Source of the DNA: Streptomyces sp. NBC_01341
GTDB lineage: Bacteria; Actinomycetota; Actinomycetes; Streptomycetales; Streptomycetaceae
Direction of reading: 5' to 3'
NCBI RefSeq assembly: GCF_035946055.1
Contig: NZ_CP108364.1
Location: forward strand, 5,208,001-5,272,000
DNA length: 64,000 nucleotides
A program made the translations under genes and the position numbers. Every line of letters starts with the position of its first letter. Positions within the stretch are counted from its first letter, which is position 1. Under the pieces are notes generated by a model. It did no database searches. It saw only the letters and a list, made by a program, of their open reading frames with translations, and had not been told where the DNA came from. Shown piece by piece: positions 52,049 through 60,851 of this stretch.

Positions 52049-52936
52049 CTACCTCTTCAGAAAGCTGCCGACGCCCTCGGCAATGCCGAGAGCCGCCTTC
52101 TGACGCCAGTCCGCGCTGGTGAGCAGAGCGGCGTCGTCAGGATCACGCATATTGCCGCATTCGATGAACACTTTGGGCACGGTCGACAGATTCAGGCCGC
52201 CGAGATCCTTGCGCGTGTCCAGTCCGGTATCCCCGCCGATGTAATTGGAGGGGGCACTTCCGGTAACGCGTGCGAAATTCCCGGCGATCCGCTCGCCCAG
52301 TTCACGGGACGGGACGACGATCCCCGAGGTGTCCGCGCCCCCTCCGCGCACGGCGGCGGGCAGGATGACGTGGAAGCCGCGGTTGCCGTGCGCCGAACCG
52401 TCCGCGTGCACCGACACGACCGCGTCGGCCCCGGCCCCGTTGCCGATCCGGGCCCGCTCGTCGATGCACGGTCCGTAGGGGCGGTCGCCGTCCTGGGTGA
52501 GCACCACCTTCGCGCCCCGCTTCTCCAGCAGCGTGCGCAGGCGGCGCGAGACGTCCAGGGTGAACCGCGCCTCGGCGTACCCCGCGTCGGTGGCCGTGCC
52601 CGTGGTGTCGCACTCCTTGCGCCCCGTGCCGATGGCCACCCTGCTGTTGATCTCCCGCGTGTGGTCGCGGTTCCCGGGGTTGTGGCCCGGGTCGATCACC
52701 ACGGTGCGGCCGGTGAGCGGCCCGCGGGGAAGGGGCTTGCCGGAGGCCGGCGACGGCTCCGGGGTGACCGGGTCGGAGGAGCGCGCCGCCGAGGGGTCCG
52801 CGCCGGGCGCCGGCCCGCCGTCACCCCCGCATCCCGAGACGGTCAGGCACGCGCAGGCGAGGCCCGCGGCGGCGAACACGGTCCTGCGGCGCGCACGCGG
52901 GCGCGGGAGGGAGGCGGTGAAGTCGTCGTGGCGCAC
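52049..52936 (-). CDS. N-acetylmuramoyl-L-alanine amidase (amidase_3), lipoprotein
   Basis: 295 residues. Lipoprotein signal RRRTVFAAAGLACACLTVSGC (Cys at about 36). The amidase_3 zinc residues: His in VVIDPGHNPGNRD (about 84), Glu in AEARFTLDVSRRLRTLL, His in VVSVHADGSAHGNRGFHV and the catalytic Glu in FIECGNMRDPDDAALL. It cleaves the bond between muramic acid and L-alanine in peptidoglycan, outside the cell. A Pro/Ser linker follows the anchor. Confidence 0.94.
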   Translation of the reverse strand: MRHDDFTASLPRPRARRRTVFAAAGLACACLTVSGCGGDGGPAPGADPSAARSSDPVTPEPSPASGKPLPRGPLTGRTVVIDPGHNPGNRDHTREINSRVAIGTGRKECDTTGTATDAGYAEARFTLDVSRRLRTLLEKRGAKVVLTQDGDRPYGPCIDERARIGNGAGADAVVSVHADGSAHGNRGFHVILPAAVRGGGADTSGIVVPSRELGERIAGNFARVTGSAPSNYIGGDTGLDTRKDLGGLNLSTVPKVFIECGNMRDPDDAALLTSADWRQKAALGIAEGVGSFLKR

Positions 52937-52957
52937 GTCGAGATGCTATCCGTGCCC

Positions 52958-53614
52958 TCAGATCCCCGGCCCCGTGCGCCGCAGCACCCGCAGCGAGTCC
53001 GTCACCGAGATCTCGGTGAACGCCCCTGAGGCCAGGGCGCGTTGCTGGACCCGGTACGGCGCCTGTCCGCCGTCCGCCGGGTCGGGGAACACGTCGTGGA
53101 TGACGAGCAGCCCGCCGTCGGCGACCTTGGGGGCCCAGCCCTCGTAGTCGCCGTTCGCGTGCTCGTCGGTGTGCCCGCCGTCGATGAAGACGAATCCGAG
53201 CGGGCCACCCCACACGGCCGCCACCTGAGGGGAACGGCCGACGAGTGCCACCACGTGCTCCTCCAGACCCGCGGCGTGCAGCGTCCGGCGGAAGGACGGC
53301 AGTGTGTCCATCAGCCCGAGCGCGGGATCCACCACGGACGGGTCGTGGTACTCCCACCCCGGCTGCTGTTCCTCGCTGCCCCGGTGGTGGTCGACGGTGA
53401 GCGCGGTGACGCCGGCGGCGCGGGCCGCGGCGGCGAGCAGGACCGTGGACCGCCCGCAGTACGTGCCGACTTCCAGGAGCGGAAGACCGAGGGACGCGGC
53501 CTCCACCGCCGCGGAGTACAGGGCGAGGCCCTCGTGGACCGGCATGAAGCCCTTGGCGGCCTCGAAGGCGGCGAGAACATCCGGCTCTGGTCGGACGGCG
53601 GACTCGGCGGCCAC
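52958..53614 (-). CDS. class I SAM-dependent methyltransferase-like protein
   Basis: 218 residues from GTG 53614 (AGGAGG upstream). GLPLLEVGTYCGRSTVLLAAAARAAG (about 42-67) is a SAM-binding glycine motif, VTALTVDHHRGSEE the acidic second strand, LGFVFIDGGHTDEHANGDYEGWAPKV the post-II region with FIDGGHTDE as in the O-methyltransferase-like MT family 24. The substrate is unknown. It overlaps nothing and lies 21 nt downstream of the amidase start, on the same strand. Confidence 0.82.
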   Translation of the reverse strand: MAAESAVRPEPDVLAAFEAAKGFMPVHEGLALYSAAVEAASLGLPLLEVGTYCGRSTVLLAAAARAAGVTALTVDHHRGSEEQQPGWEYHDPSVVDPALGLMDTLPSFRRTLHAAGLEEHVVALVGRSPQVAAVWGGPLGFVFIDGGHTDEHANGDYEGWAPKVADGGLLVIHDVFPDPADGGQAPYRVQQRALASGAFTEISVTDSLRVLRRTGPGI

Positions 53615-53766
53615 GGGGTTCCTCCTGGTGGGGCGGTGGATCGGACGGCGTCCCATCGTGCCGTACGCCCGCGCCGTGCGGACCGGCGGGGGCGTACGGG
53701 TGTCACGGGCCGCCCGCCCCGGCACCGTCGGGTCGGGGTGCCGGTCCGCTCCGGGCCGCCCGCCCG

Positions 53767-55305
53767 TTACGTGGCCGAGGCCCGCAGCTCGCCGGCACCG
53801 GCCGGGGCCACTGCCCCGACGGCCCGTGCGGGTTCCGCGGCGGCCCCGTCACCCGCACTGCCGGCCAGCAGCACCGGGCGCCCCGGCCGCTGGGCCGGCA
53901 GGAACGCGGCCAGCACCAGGCCGATCAGCACCGCACCCGTGGCGATCATGAACGAGATCCTGAAGCCCTCCATGGTGGGTATGTTCACCGACCCCACCCG
54001 CGTCGAGGTGTTGGCCAGCACCATCCCGATCACCGCACTGGACAGCGACGTGCCGATCGACCGCATCAGTGTGTTCAGGCCGTTCGCGGCACCCGTCTCC
54101 GACGCGTCGACGGCACCGACGATCAGAGCCGGCAGCGAGGAGTAGGCGAGTCCGATCCCGGCTCCGAGCACCACCGCGATCACGATGGTCTGCCAGGCGG
54201 CGCTCATCAGGCCGAGTCCCGCGCCGTAACCGATCGCGATGATCACCATGCCGAGGAGCAGGGAGATCTTGGGGCCGCGGCGGGCCGAGATCCTGGCGTA
54301 CAGCGGGGCCACGAGCATCATCGTGAGACCCAGCGGCGCCACGCAGAGCCCGGCGACGACCATCGACCGCCCCAGACCGTAACCGGTCGACGCGGGAAGC
54401 TGGAGCAACTGGGGAAGAACCAGCGAGACGGCGTAGAACGCCACCCCGACCATGACCGACACGAGGTTGGTGAGCAGCACCTCGCGGCGCGCGCTGGTGC
54501 GCAGGTCGACGAGCGGGGTCTTGCTGCGCAGTTCGAACAGTCCCCACAGCACCAGGATCAGCACGGCGGCGGCGATCAGACCCAGGGTCAGGGGTGAGGT
54601 CCACCCCCAGGACGCGCCCTTGGTCACCGGTACGAGCAGGCTGACCAGGCCGAGGGAGAGCCCCAGCGCGCCGACAAGGTCGAAGCGCCCGGGGGCGCGC
54701 AGCGGCGGTTCCGGCACGACGAGGACGGTCATGGCCATGGCCAGCACTCCCAGCGCGGCCGAACCGAGGAAGAGGGTGTGCCAGTCGGCGTGCTGCGCCA
54801 CGAGCGCGGCGCCGGGCAGCGCGAGTCCGCCGCCCACACCTATGGAGGAGCTCATCAGCGCCATGGCGGAGCCGAGCTTCTCGCGCGGCAGCACGTCGCG
54901 CATGATGCCGATCCCGAGCGGGATGGCGCCCATCGCGAACCCCTGCAGCGCCCGGCCGACGATCATGATCACGAGGTCGTCGGTGGAGGCGCAGATCAGT
55001 GAGCCGACCACCATGACGGCGAGGCTGGCGAGCAGCATGCGGCGCTTGCCGTACAGGTCACCGAGCCGCCCCATGATCGGGGTCGCGACCGCGCCTGCGA
55101 GCAGAGTCGCCGTCAGCACCCAGGTGGCGTTGGACGGGTCGGTGTGCAGGAGGGCCGGCAGGTCCTTGATGACGGGGACGAGCAGGGTCTGCATCACCGC
55201 GACGGTGATGCCCGCGAACGCGAGTACGGGGACGACGCCGCCCCGGACCCGGTGCGGATCGGGGGCGTGCTCCCCGGCCGGCTGTTCGTTCGTCGTCCGT
55301 TGCAT
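53767..55305 (-). CDS. MFS drug exporter, 14-helix type
   Basis: 512 residues from ATG 55305 (GGAGG about 10 nt upstream). Motif A is GRLGDLYGKRRMLL (about 70-83), with LGIGIMRDVLPREKLGSAMALMSSSIGVGGGLALPGAALV (about 120-160) and the late GLLAFAQ-like helices; about 14 helices. The C-terminal tail (about 470-512) is Ala/Gly/Glu-rich and cytoplasmic. It is divergent from another drug-type exporter. Substrate unknown; no TetR or MarR gene is next to either. Confidence 0.88.
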   Translation of the reverse strand: MQRTTNEQPAGEHAPDPHRVRGGVVPVLAFAGITVAVMQTLLVPVIKDLPALLHTDPSNATWVLTATLLAGAVATPIMGRLGDLYGKRRMLLASLAVMVVGSLICASTDDLVIMIVGRALQGFAMGAIPLGIGIMRDVLPREKLGSAMALMSSSIGVGGGLALPGAALVAQHADWHTLFLGSAALGVLAMAMTVLVVPEPPLRAPGRFDLVGALGLSLGLVSLLVPVTKGASWGWTSPLTLGLIAAAVLILVLWGLFELRSKTPLVDLRTSARREVLLTNLVSVMVGVAFYAVSLVLPQLLQLPASTGYGLGRSMVVAGLCVAPLGLTMMLVAPLYARISARRGPKISLLLGMVIIAIGYGAGLGLMSAAWQTIVIAVVLGAGIGLAYSSLPALIVGAVDASETGAANGLNTLMRSIGTSLSSAVIGMVLANTSTRVGSVNIPTMEGFRISFMIATGAVLIGLVLAAFLPAQRPGRPVLLAGSAGDGAAAEPARAVGAVAPAGAGELRASAT

Positions 55306-55564
55306 GCGTGTGGCCTCCGGGGCAGGGGAAAGCGGAAGGAAAGACGGGTGGAGCGTGCGGGAGCGCGCCGAGGGCAGCACCGACCGCCAAGTGTGTGCAC
55401 AGTGAACGCTTCCGTACGCACGCCGTATTCCGGTGAACACGACGTAACGGAACGGGATGTGCCGGCAGTCTCCGGCCCCGTGCGGCCGGGGCGGGTCCTA
55501 CGTCCCGCGTCCCGGCCCGGGTGGGACCCGAAACCGATGTACGGGGCACGTGCAGCCTGCGAGT

Positions 55565-57079
55565 ATGACATCCATGGCTGACGACTCCCCACCCGCCCTG
55601 CTGCCCGCCCGGTCGCGAACCCGCACCTGGGCCGTGGTCGCGGCCGCCTGCACCGGCCAGTTCCTGGTCGTCCTCGACGTGTCCGTGGTCAATGTGGCGC
55701 TGCCGTCCATGCGCAGCGACCTCGGCCTGAGCGCCTCCGGACTGCAGTGGGTCGTCAACGCCTACGCGATCGCCTTCGCCGGTTTCATGCTGCTGGGCGG
55801 GCGGGCCGCGGACCTGTACGGGCGCAAGCTGATATTCATGACCGGCCTCGGTCTCTTCACCGCGGCCTCGCTGGCCGGCGGATTCGCGCAGGAGGGCTGG
55901 CAACTGCTCGCCGCCCGCGCCGCGCAGGGGCTCGGCGCTGCGGTGCTCTCCCCGGCCACGCTCACCCTCCTCACCGCGGCGGTCCCCGAAGGCCCCGCGC
56001 GGACCCGGGCGATCGGCACCTGGATGGCCGTCGGCGCGGGCGGCGGAGCGGCCGGCGGGCTCGTCGGAGGGGTGCTGACGGACGCCCTCTCCTGGCGCTG
56101 GGTCCTCCTCATCAACGTACCGGTCGGCGCCCTCGTCCTGACCGGGGCCGCGCTGTGGCTCGCCGAGGGCCGCACGGGCGACCGGCGCCGGGTCGACCTG
56201 CCGGGCGCGGTGCTCGTCACGGCGGGACTGGCCACGACGGCGTACGGCATCGTGCAGACCGAGGCCGCGGGCTGGACCGCCGCCGGCACCCTGGTGCCGC
56301 TGTGCGGCGGGCTCGCGCTGCTCGGGCTCTTCGTCCGGGTGGAGGCGACGGCCGCGGCCCCGCTCATGCCCCTGCGGGTGCTCGGTGTCCGGGCCGTCTC
56401 GGCGGCGAACGTCTCGATGCTCCTGCTGGGTTCGGCGACCTTCGGCATGTGGTACTTCATGACCGTCTACGCCCAGAACGTGCTGGGCTACACGCCTCTG
56501 GAGGCCGGATTCGCGCTCGTCCCGAGCTCGGTCGCCGTCTTCGTCGCGGCGAAGGCGGCGCCGGGGATCATGGCACGGACCGGTGCAAAGCCGCTGACCG
56601 TGCTGGGCTTCCTCATCGCCGCCGCGGGCTTCGCCTGGCAGTCCACGATGGGCGTGCACGGTTCCTACCTCACGGCGGTCTGCCTCCCCGGCGTGCTGAT
56701 GATGACCGGGTCAGGGCTGGCCTCCACCCCGCTGGCCTCGCTCGCCACTTCGGGCGCCGCGCCGGGCGACGCCGGGCTCGTCTCCGGCCTGATCAACACG
56801 TCCCGCACGATGGGCGGCGCGCTGGGCCTCGCCGTGCTCTCCACGGTCGCCGCCGCCCGCACCGCGGGCTCCGGCGGGGCGGCGGAGATCACCGCCGGAT
56901 ACGCCCTCGCCTTCCGCACGTCCGCCATGGTGCTGGTGGCCGGGGCAGTGATGATGCTGCTGTGGCTGCCGGGGCACCCCGGAAAGCGGGGGAGCGGTCG
57001 GGCCGGGGCGCCCGCCCGCGAGCCGACGGAGGCGCCGCACACCGGTGCGAAGGCCGTGAAGGGCCTGGACAAGGCGTAG
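55565..57079 (+). CDS. MFS drug exporter, 14-helix type
   Basis: 504 residues from ATG 55565; ATG 55574 is also possible, and no clear ribosome binding site is seen, so the transcript may be nearly leaderless. Motifs: FLVVLDVSVVNVALPSM (helix 1, D1 motif), GGRAADLYGRKLIFM (motif A, about 78-92) and AGGLVGGVLTDALSWRW (motif C, about 160-176). The end has PGHPGKRGSGRAGAPAREP, a basic cytoplasmic tail. It ends 3 nt before the convergent response-regulator gene. Confidence 0.88.
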   Translation: MTSMADDSPPALLPARSRTRTWAVVAAACTGQFLVVLDVSVVNVALPSMRSDLGLSASGLQWVVNAYAIAFAGFMLLGGRAADLYGRKLIFMTGLGLFTAASLAGGFAQEGWQLLAARAAQGLGAAVLSPATLTLLTAAVPEGPARTRAIGTWMAVGAGGGAAGGLVGGVLTDALSWRWVLLINVPVGALVLTGAALWLAEGRTGDRRRVDLPGAVLVTAGLATTAYGIVQTEAAGWTAAGTLVPLCGGLALLGLFVRVEATAAAPLMPLRVLGVRAVSAANVSMLLLGSATFGMWYFMTVYAQNVLGYTPLEAGFALVPSSVAVFVAAKAAPGIMARTGAKPLTVLGFLIAAAGFAWQSTMGVHGSYLTAVCLPGVLMMTGSGLASTPLASLATSGAAPGDAGLVSGLINTSRTMGGALGLAVLSTVAAARTAGSGGAAEITAGYALAFRTSAMVLVAGAVMMLLWLPGHPGKRGSGRAGAPAREPTEAPHTGAKAVKGLDKA

Positions 57080-57082
57080 GAC

Positions 57083-57724
57083 TCAGAGCCAGCCCTGCTG
57101 CCGGGCTGCCCGCACCGCCTCCATGCGGTTGCGGGTGGCGGTCTTGCCGATGGCCGACGACAGGTAGTTCCGTACGGTCGACGCCGACAGGTTCAGCTTC
57201 GCCGCGACGTCCGCGACGGTGGCACCGTCCACGGACGCGTTGAGTACGTCCCGCTCCCGCCCGGTCAGCGGGCTGGGCCCCGCACCCAGGGCCGCCGCGG
57301 CCAGTGCCGGGTCGATGACCCGCTCGCCGGTCAGCACCCGCCGGATCGCCTTCGCCAGATCCCCGACCGGGCCGTCCTTCACCAGGAACCCCGCGGCCCC
57401 CGCCTCCATGGCCCGCCGCAGATACCCCGGTCTGCCGAACGTCGTCAGGATCAGCACCCTGCACTCCGGGACCTCCTCGCGCAGGTCCGCCGCCGCGTCC
57501 AGACCGCTCCGGCCGGGAAGCTCGATGTCCAGCAGGGCCACGTCGGGGCGCGAGACAAGTGCCGACTCCACGATGCGGTCCCCGGCGGCGACCTGGGACA
57601 CCACCTCGAAGTCCGGCTCCATACCCAGCAGCAGGGCGAGCGCGCTGCGCATCATGCCCTGGTCCTCGGCGAGCAGGATCCGGACGGACCTGGCCGGGCG
57701 GTGGTCCCGCGGCATCTCGTTCAC
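57083..57724 (-). CDS. NarL/LuxR-type response regulator
   Basis: 213 residues from GTG 57724 (ATG at 57715 is an alternative). Receiver: acidic pair E20-D21 in LAEDQG, phospho-acceptor D66 in ALLDIELPG, Thr in ILTTFGRPGY and Lys in FLVKDG. The C-terminal GerE helix-turn-helix is LTGRERDVLNASVDGATVADVAAKLNLSASTVRNYLSSAIGKTATRNR (about 153-200). It pairs with the sensor kinase 16 nt away and is probably phosphorylated by it. The neighbouring ABC genes are likely targets or partners. Confidence 0.93.
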   Translation of the reverse strand: MNEMPRDHRPARSVRILLAEDQGMMRSALALLLGMEPDFEVVSQVAAGDRIVESALVSRPDVALLDIELPGRSGLDAAADLREEVPECRVLILTTFGRPGYLRRAMEAGAAGFLVKDGPVGDLAKAIRRVLTGERVIDPALAAAALGAGPSPLTGRERDVLNASVDGATVADVAAKLNLSASTVRNYLSSAIGKTATRNRMEAVRAARQQGWL

Positions 57725-57740
57725 GGGCTCAGGGTAGGGC

Positions 57741-58982
57741 TCAGCACGCGTCCGGCCGGGTGTGACCCGGCCGCGCGTCGTCCGCGGGGAGCCGCGCCGT
57801 CACCACGAAACCGCCGTGCGGACCGGGGCCCGACTCCAGCGAGCCGCCCACCGCGGCGAGTCGTTCCGACAGACCCCTCAGACCGGTCCCGTCGGCCCGG
57901 CCCGCGTCCGGCGACGGCCCCACGCCGTCGTCGGTGACCGTCAGCCGGACCCGTCCCGCGGTGGAGTCGAGTGCGAACTCGCAGCGTGTCGCACCGCTGT
58001 GCCGGACGACATTGGTCACCGCCTCCCTCGCCACCCAGCCCAGCAGCGCCTCGCTCCCGGGGCCGGGCGGCGGCCCCGAATGCCGCACCACCGGCTCGAC
58101 CCCGGCCGCAGTCAGCACCGATGCGGCCCGCCCCAGCTCCGTGGCGAGGCTTCCTTCCCGGTAGCCGGTCACCGCCTCGCGGACCTCGGTGAGGGCCTGG
58201 CGCCCCACGGACTCGATGTCACGAACCTGTTCGAGTGCGGCGTCCACGTCGTGGGGCGCGAGCCTGCGGGCGGCCTCCGACTTCACCACGATCACGGACA
58301 GGGTGTGCCCGAGCAGGTCGTGCAGGTCCCGGGAGAAGCGCAGCCGCTCCTGCTCGACGGCGCCGCGGGCCAGCTCCTGCCGGGTGGCGCGGAGTTCCAT
58401 CACCGTCTCCGACAGGATGAGGAGCGCCGCGGTCACACCGCCCGAGATCACCGTCCCGTAGCCGATCGTCCAGGGCTCCGAGACGTGGTCGCCGCGCCAG
58501 GCGGCGACGAACCCGGCGCACCCGGCGAGCAGGAGCAGTCCGGCGCCGAGAGACCGGCCCCGCAGGATCGTGCCGCAGGCCAGCGAGAGCAGCGGGAAGA
58601 AGAACAGCCATCCGCCGCCGTAGCCGATGGCCAGCCCGAAGGTGATCACCGCCATGGCGGCCAGCAGCGCGTAAGAGGTCGCGCTCTCCCGCCTCTTGCG
58701 GTCGAATCCCCTGAACACCACCGCGATGTAGAGGGTGTTGAAGGCGAAGAGCCCGATGCCGCCGACCCAGGGGTTCGGGCTCTCGCCCTGCCAGAGGTTG
58801 GAGAACGCGCCGAGCCCCAGCAGCAGACAGGGCAGCAGGGCATAGGGCCCGGGAGGCCCCGGGCGGCGGTTCCCGGGGCGGCGGTTGCGAGGACGGCGGA
58901 TCCGGGGACAGCGGATCCGGGGGCGGGGGATCCGGGGACGGGGGTCATCTCTTCCCGTACGGGTCACGGTCGCTCCGATCAC
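57741..58982 (-). CDS. histidine kinase (HisKA_3, NarX-like)
   Basis: 413 residues from GTG 58982 (GTGA overlap with the permease gene). A repetitive Arg/Pro N-terminus (RPRIPRPRIRCPRIRRPRNRR) is followed by about four to six membrane helices (50-190). HisKA_3: SRDLHDLLGHTLSVIVVKSEAARR with phospho-acceptor His221. HATPase: VAREAVTNVVRHSGATR (N-box), TDDGVGPSPDAG (G1) and GTGLRGLSERLAAVGG (G2). This matches NarL-type kinases with the response regulator next door. The N-terminal tandem repeat is unusual. Confidence 0.92.
   Translation of the reverse strand: MIGATVTRTGRDDPRPRIPRPRIRCPRIRRPRNRRPGNRRPGPPGPYALLPCLLLGLGAFSNLWQGESPNPWVGGIGLFAFNTLYIAVVFRGFDRKRRESATSYALLAAMAVITFGLAIGYGGGWLFFFPLLSLACGTILRGRSLGAGLLLLAGCAGFVAAWRGDHVSEPWTIGYGTVISGGVTAALLILSETVMELRATRQELARGAVEQERLRFSRDLHDLLGHTLSVIVVKSEAARRLAPHDVDAALEQVRDIESVGRQALTEVREAVTGYREGSLATELGRAASVLTAAGVEPVVRHSGPPPGPGSEALLGWVAREAVTNVVRHSGATRCEFALDSTAGRVRLTVTDDGVGPSPDAGRADGTGLRGLSERLAAVGGSLESGPGPHGGFVVTARLPADDARPGHTRPDAC
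58864..58938. repeat. tandem 15-bp repeat in the kinase N-terminus
   Basis: Five imperfect 15-bp units (58864, 58879, 58894, 58909 and 58924; consensus CGGCGGATCCGGGGA) encode repeated Arg-Pro-Arg-Ile/Asn/Gly pentapeptides. A partial sixth unit follows. Confidence 0.85.
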
Positions 58983-59701
58983 TCGGTCCGGGCGGACCGA
59001 CGGTAGGAGATCATGGCGTACCCCCCGAACAGGAGCATCCATCCGGCCAGAAGCGTGACCGGACCCACCGCCGGCGCGTGCCCGGCCACCGTCGCCCGGC
59101 CGAGCTCCGCGAAGCCGTGGGCGGGGGTGAGCTCCCCGACGGTACGCAGCCAGCCGGGGAACTCCGTGAGGGGGAACCACAGGCCGCCCAGGACCGCGAA
59201 CCCCATCAGACAGGCCACGTTGACCACCCCCGTGCCCTGCGGAGTGTGCCGGTAGCCGTTTCCGATCCCGAGCAGGGTGAAGGGCAGGGAGCCCGTCCAC
59301 AGCAGCAGCGCCAGGGCGGTCCACTGCCACACCGCGAGCCGCACGCCGTTGACCAGCCCGCCGGCCAGCAGCACGGCCAGGATCGCCGGCAGGACGGTCA
59401 CGACGCCGCTGACCGCACGGCCGGCGACGGCGCGGCCCGGGTCCAGCGGTGTGATCCGCAACTGCCGTAGCCAGCCGAGGGACTTGTCGGACGCGATGCC
59501 CGTGCCGATCGCCATCGCGGACCCGAGCGCCCCGTAGGCCGCCATGCCGACCATGGACGCGGCCTTCCAGCCGGTGTCGTCGCCGGCCCCGCCGAGGTTG
59601 GTGAAGAGCAGGTACATCATGACCGGCATGCCCGCCCCGAAGACGAGGAACGTCCGGTCGCGCAGGGTCCGGCGGACCTCCAGGACGACGTACGCGAACA
59701 T
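58979..59701 (-). CDS. ABC-2 type exporter permease
   Basis: 240 residues from ATG 59701, sharing one base with the ATPase stop (TGATG). MFAYVVLEVRRTLRDRTFLVFGAGMPVMMYLLFTNLGG is the usual ABC-2 opening; six helices follow, with SDKSLGWLRQLRITPLDPGRAVAGRAVSGV (about 71-100) as the characteristic interaction region and GLWFPLTEFPGWLRTVGELTPAHG near the end. It works with the ATPase to export a lipid, peptide or drug. Confidence 0.9.
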   Translation of the reverse strand: MFAYVVLEVRRTLRDRTFLVFGAGMPVMMYLLFTNLGGAGDDTGWKAASMVGMAAYGALGSAMAIGTGIASDKSLGWLRQLRITPLDPGRAVAGRAVSGVVTVLPAILAVLLAGGLVNGVRLAVWQWTALALLLWTGSLPFTLLGIGNGYRHTPQGTGVVNVACLMGFAVLGGLWFPLTEFPGWLRTVGELTPAHGFAELGRATVAGHAPAVGPVTLLAGWMLLFGGYAMISYRRSARTE

Positions 59702-60666
59702 CAGACGGCCTCCTTCGGCTGCTCGTCACGGCGGGCGGTTCCGGCCGCTCCGGCGGGTGCGGTCAGGGCGAGGAAGGCGTCCTCCAGCGTCGCCCCGACG
59801 ACCCTGAGCCCCCGCACCGCCCCCAGCGCGGCCAGCGCCGTCACGGTCGCGTCCGAGTCCTCGCTGCGCAGCGAGGCGCGCCCTCCGCGCACCTCGACGC
59901 CCACGACACCCGGCAGCAACCCCAGCTCCCCGGCCGGGCGGCCGGCCAGGTCGACGGACACCACGGGGTGGCCGGCCGCCCGCCTGATCTCCTCACCGGC
60001 CCCGTCGGCCACGATCCTGCCGCGGTCGAGGACCACGATCCGGTCGGCGTGCTCGTCGGCCTCCTCGAGGTGATGGGTGGAGAACAGAAGGGTGTTGCCA
60101 CGTGCCGTGAACGCCCGCATGGAGTCCCAGAGCGCGCGGCGCGCCTCCACGTCCAGCGCGGCGGTCGGCTCGTCCAGTACGACGAGACCGGGATCCCCCG
60201 CCAGCGCCACGGCGAAGCGCACCCGCTGCACCTGGCCGCCGGAGAGCTTGTCCACCCGGCGGTCCGCGAACTCCGCCACCCCCGCCAGGGCGGCGGCCTC
60301 GGCCACCGGCAGCGGGCGCGGGTAGGTGGACGCGACGAAGGCGATGAGCTCGCGCACCGTCACCCGGGGGATCGGCCGCCCGTCCTGCAGCATCGCGCCG
60401 ACCAGCCCGGCGCGCACCGCGCCGCGGGGGGTGCGGCCGAGGAGCCGCACGCTGCCCGAGTCGGGATCGTTCAGCCCCAGGAGCAGGCTGATGGCCGTGG
60501 ACTTGCCCGCACCGTTGCGGCCCAGGAGCGCGACCGTCCCGCCGCGCCGGATCGTGAGGTCCAGGCCGTCGACGGCCCGCACAGTGCGGTCCGCCCTCCC
60601 GAACGTCTTGACCACCCCGGCGAAGACCGCCGCGGGCCCGGTCGTGGTGTCCGTCGTCTGTGTCAT
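59701..60666 (-). CDS. ABC exporter ATPase
   Basis: 321 residues from ATG 60666. Walker A GRNGAGKST (about 49-57), Q-loop in AMLQDGRPIP, signature LSGGQVQRVRFA (about 142), Walker B LVVLDEPTAALDV and H-loop STHHLEEAD. The C-terminal part (about 230-321) is the short regulatory domain seen in drug-type exporter ATPases. It is the first gene of the four-gene operon (ATPase, permease, kinase, regulator) and probably forms a bacitracin- or drug-resistance-like module with the two-component system. Confidence 0.93.
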   Translation of the reverse strand: MTQTTDTTTGPAAVFAGVVKTFGRADRTVRAVDGLDLTIRRGGTVALLGRNGAGKSTAISLLLGLNDPDSGSVRLLGRTPRGAVRAGLVGAMLQDGRPIPRVTVRELIAFVASTYPRPLPVAEAAALAGVAEFADRRVDKLSGGQVQRVRFAVALAGDPGLVVLDEPTAALDVEARRALWDSMRAFTARGNTLLFSTHHLEEADEHADRIVVLDRGRIVADGAGEEIRRAAGHPVVSVDLAGRPAGELGLLPGVVGVEVRGGRASLRSEDSDATVTALAALGAVRGLRVVGATLEDAFLALTAPAGAAGTARRDEQPKEAV

Positions 60667-60793
60667 ACCCACCACGCTACGGAGTCGGCGACCGTCCCGA
60701 CAGGGGCGCATGTACGGACTGGACCGTGACAAATGTCCTGGCTCCGCACCGAGTTGGGGAGAATCGGGTGGCGGGCCGGGGCGCCGGGAACGG

Positions 60794-60831
60794 CGAGGGC
60801 CGCCCCGGCCCCGCGGCCCGGACGGCCCTCG
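60794..60831 (-). terminator. probable terminator of the 55-residue gene
   Basis: CGAGGGCCG (60794-60802) with CGGCCCTCG (60823-60831), a 9-bp stem with a 20-nt GC-rich loop, 21 nt after the stop of the small gene. Confidence 0.45.
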
Positions 60832-60851
60832 TGTGCCCTGCGGCGCGGTTC

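Noticed and set aside
55394..55401. Palindrome TGTGCACA between the two drug exporter genes as an operator
   Set aside because: Eight bases only, with no symmetric flanks and no adjacent regulator gene; too weak to call.
58864..58938. Tandem repeats considered as a CRISPR array
   Set aside because: The units are contiguous, only 15 bp long, and have no spacers; they lie inside a coding gene.
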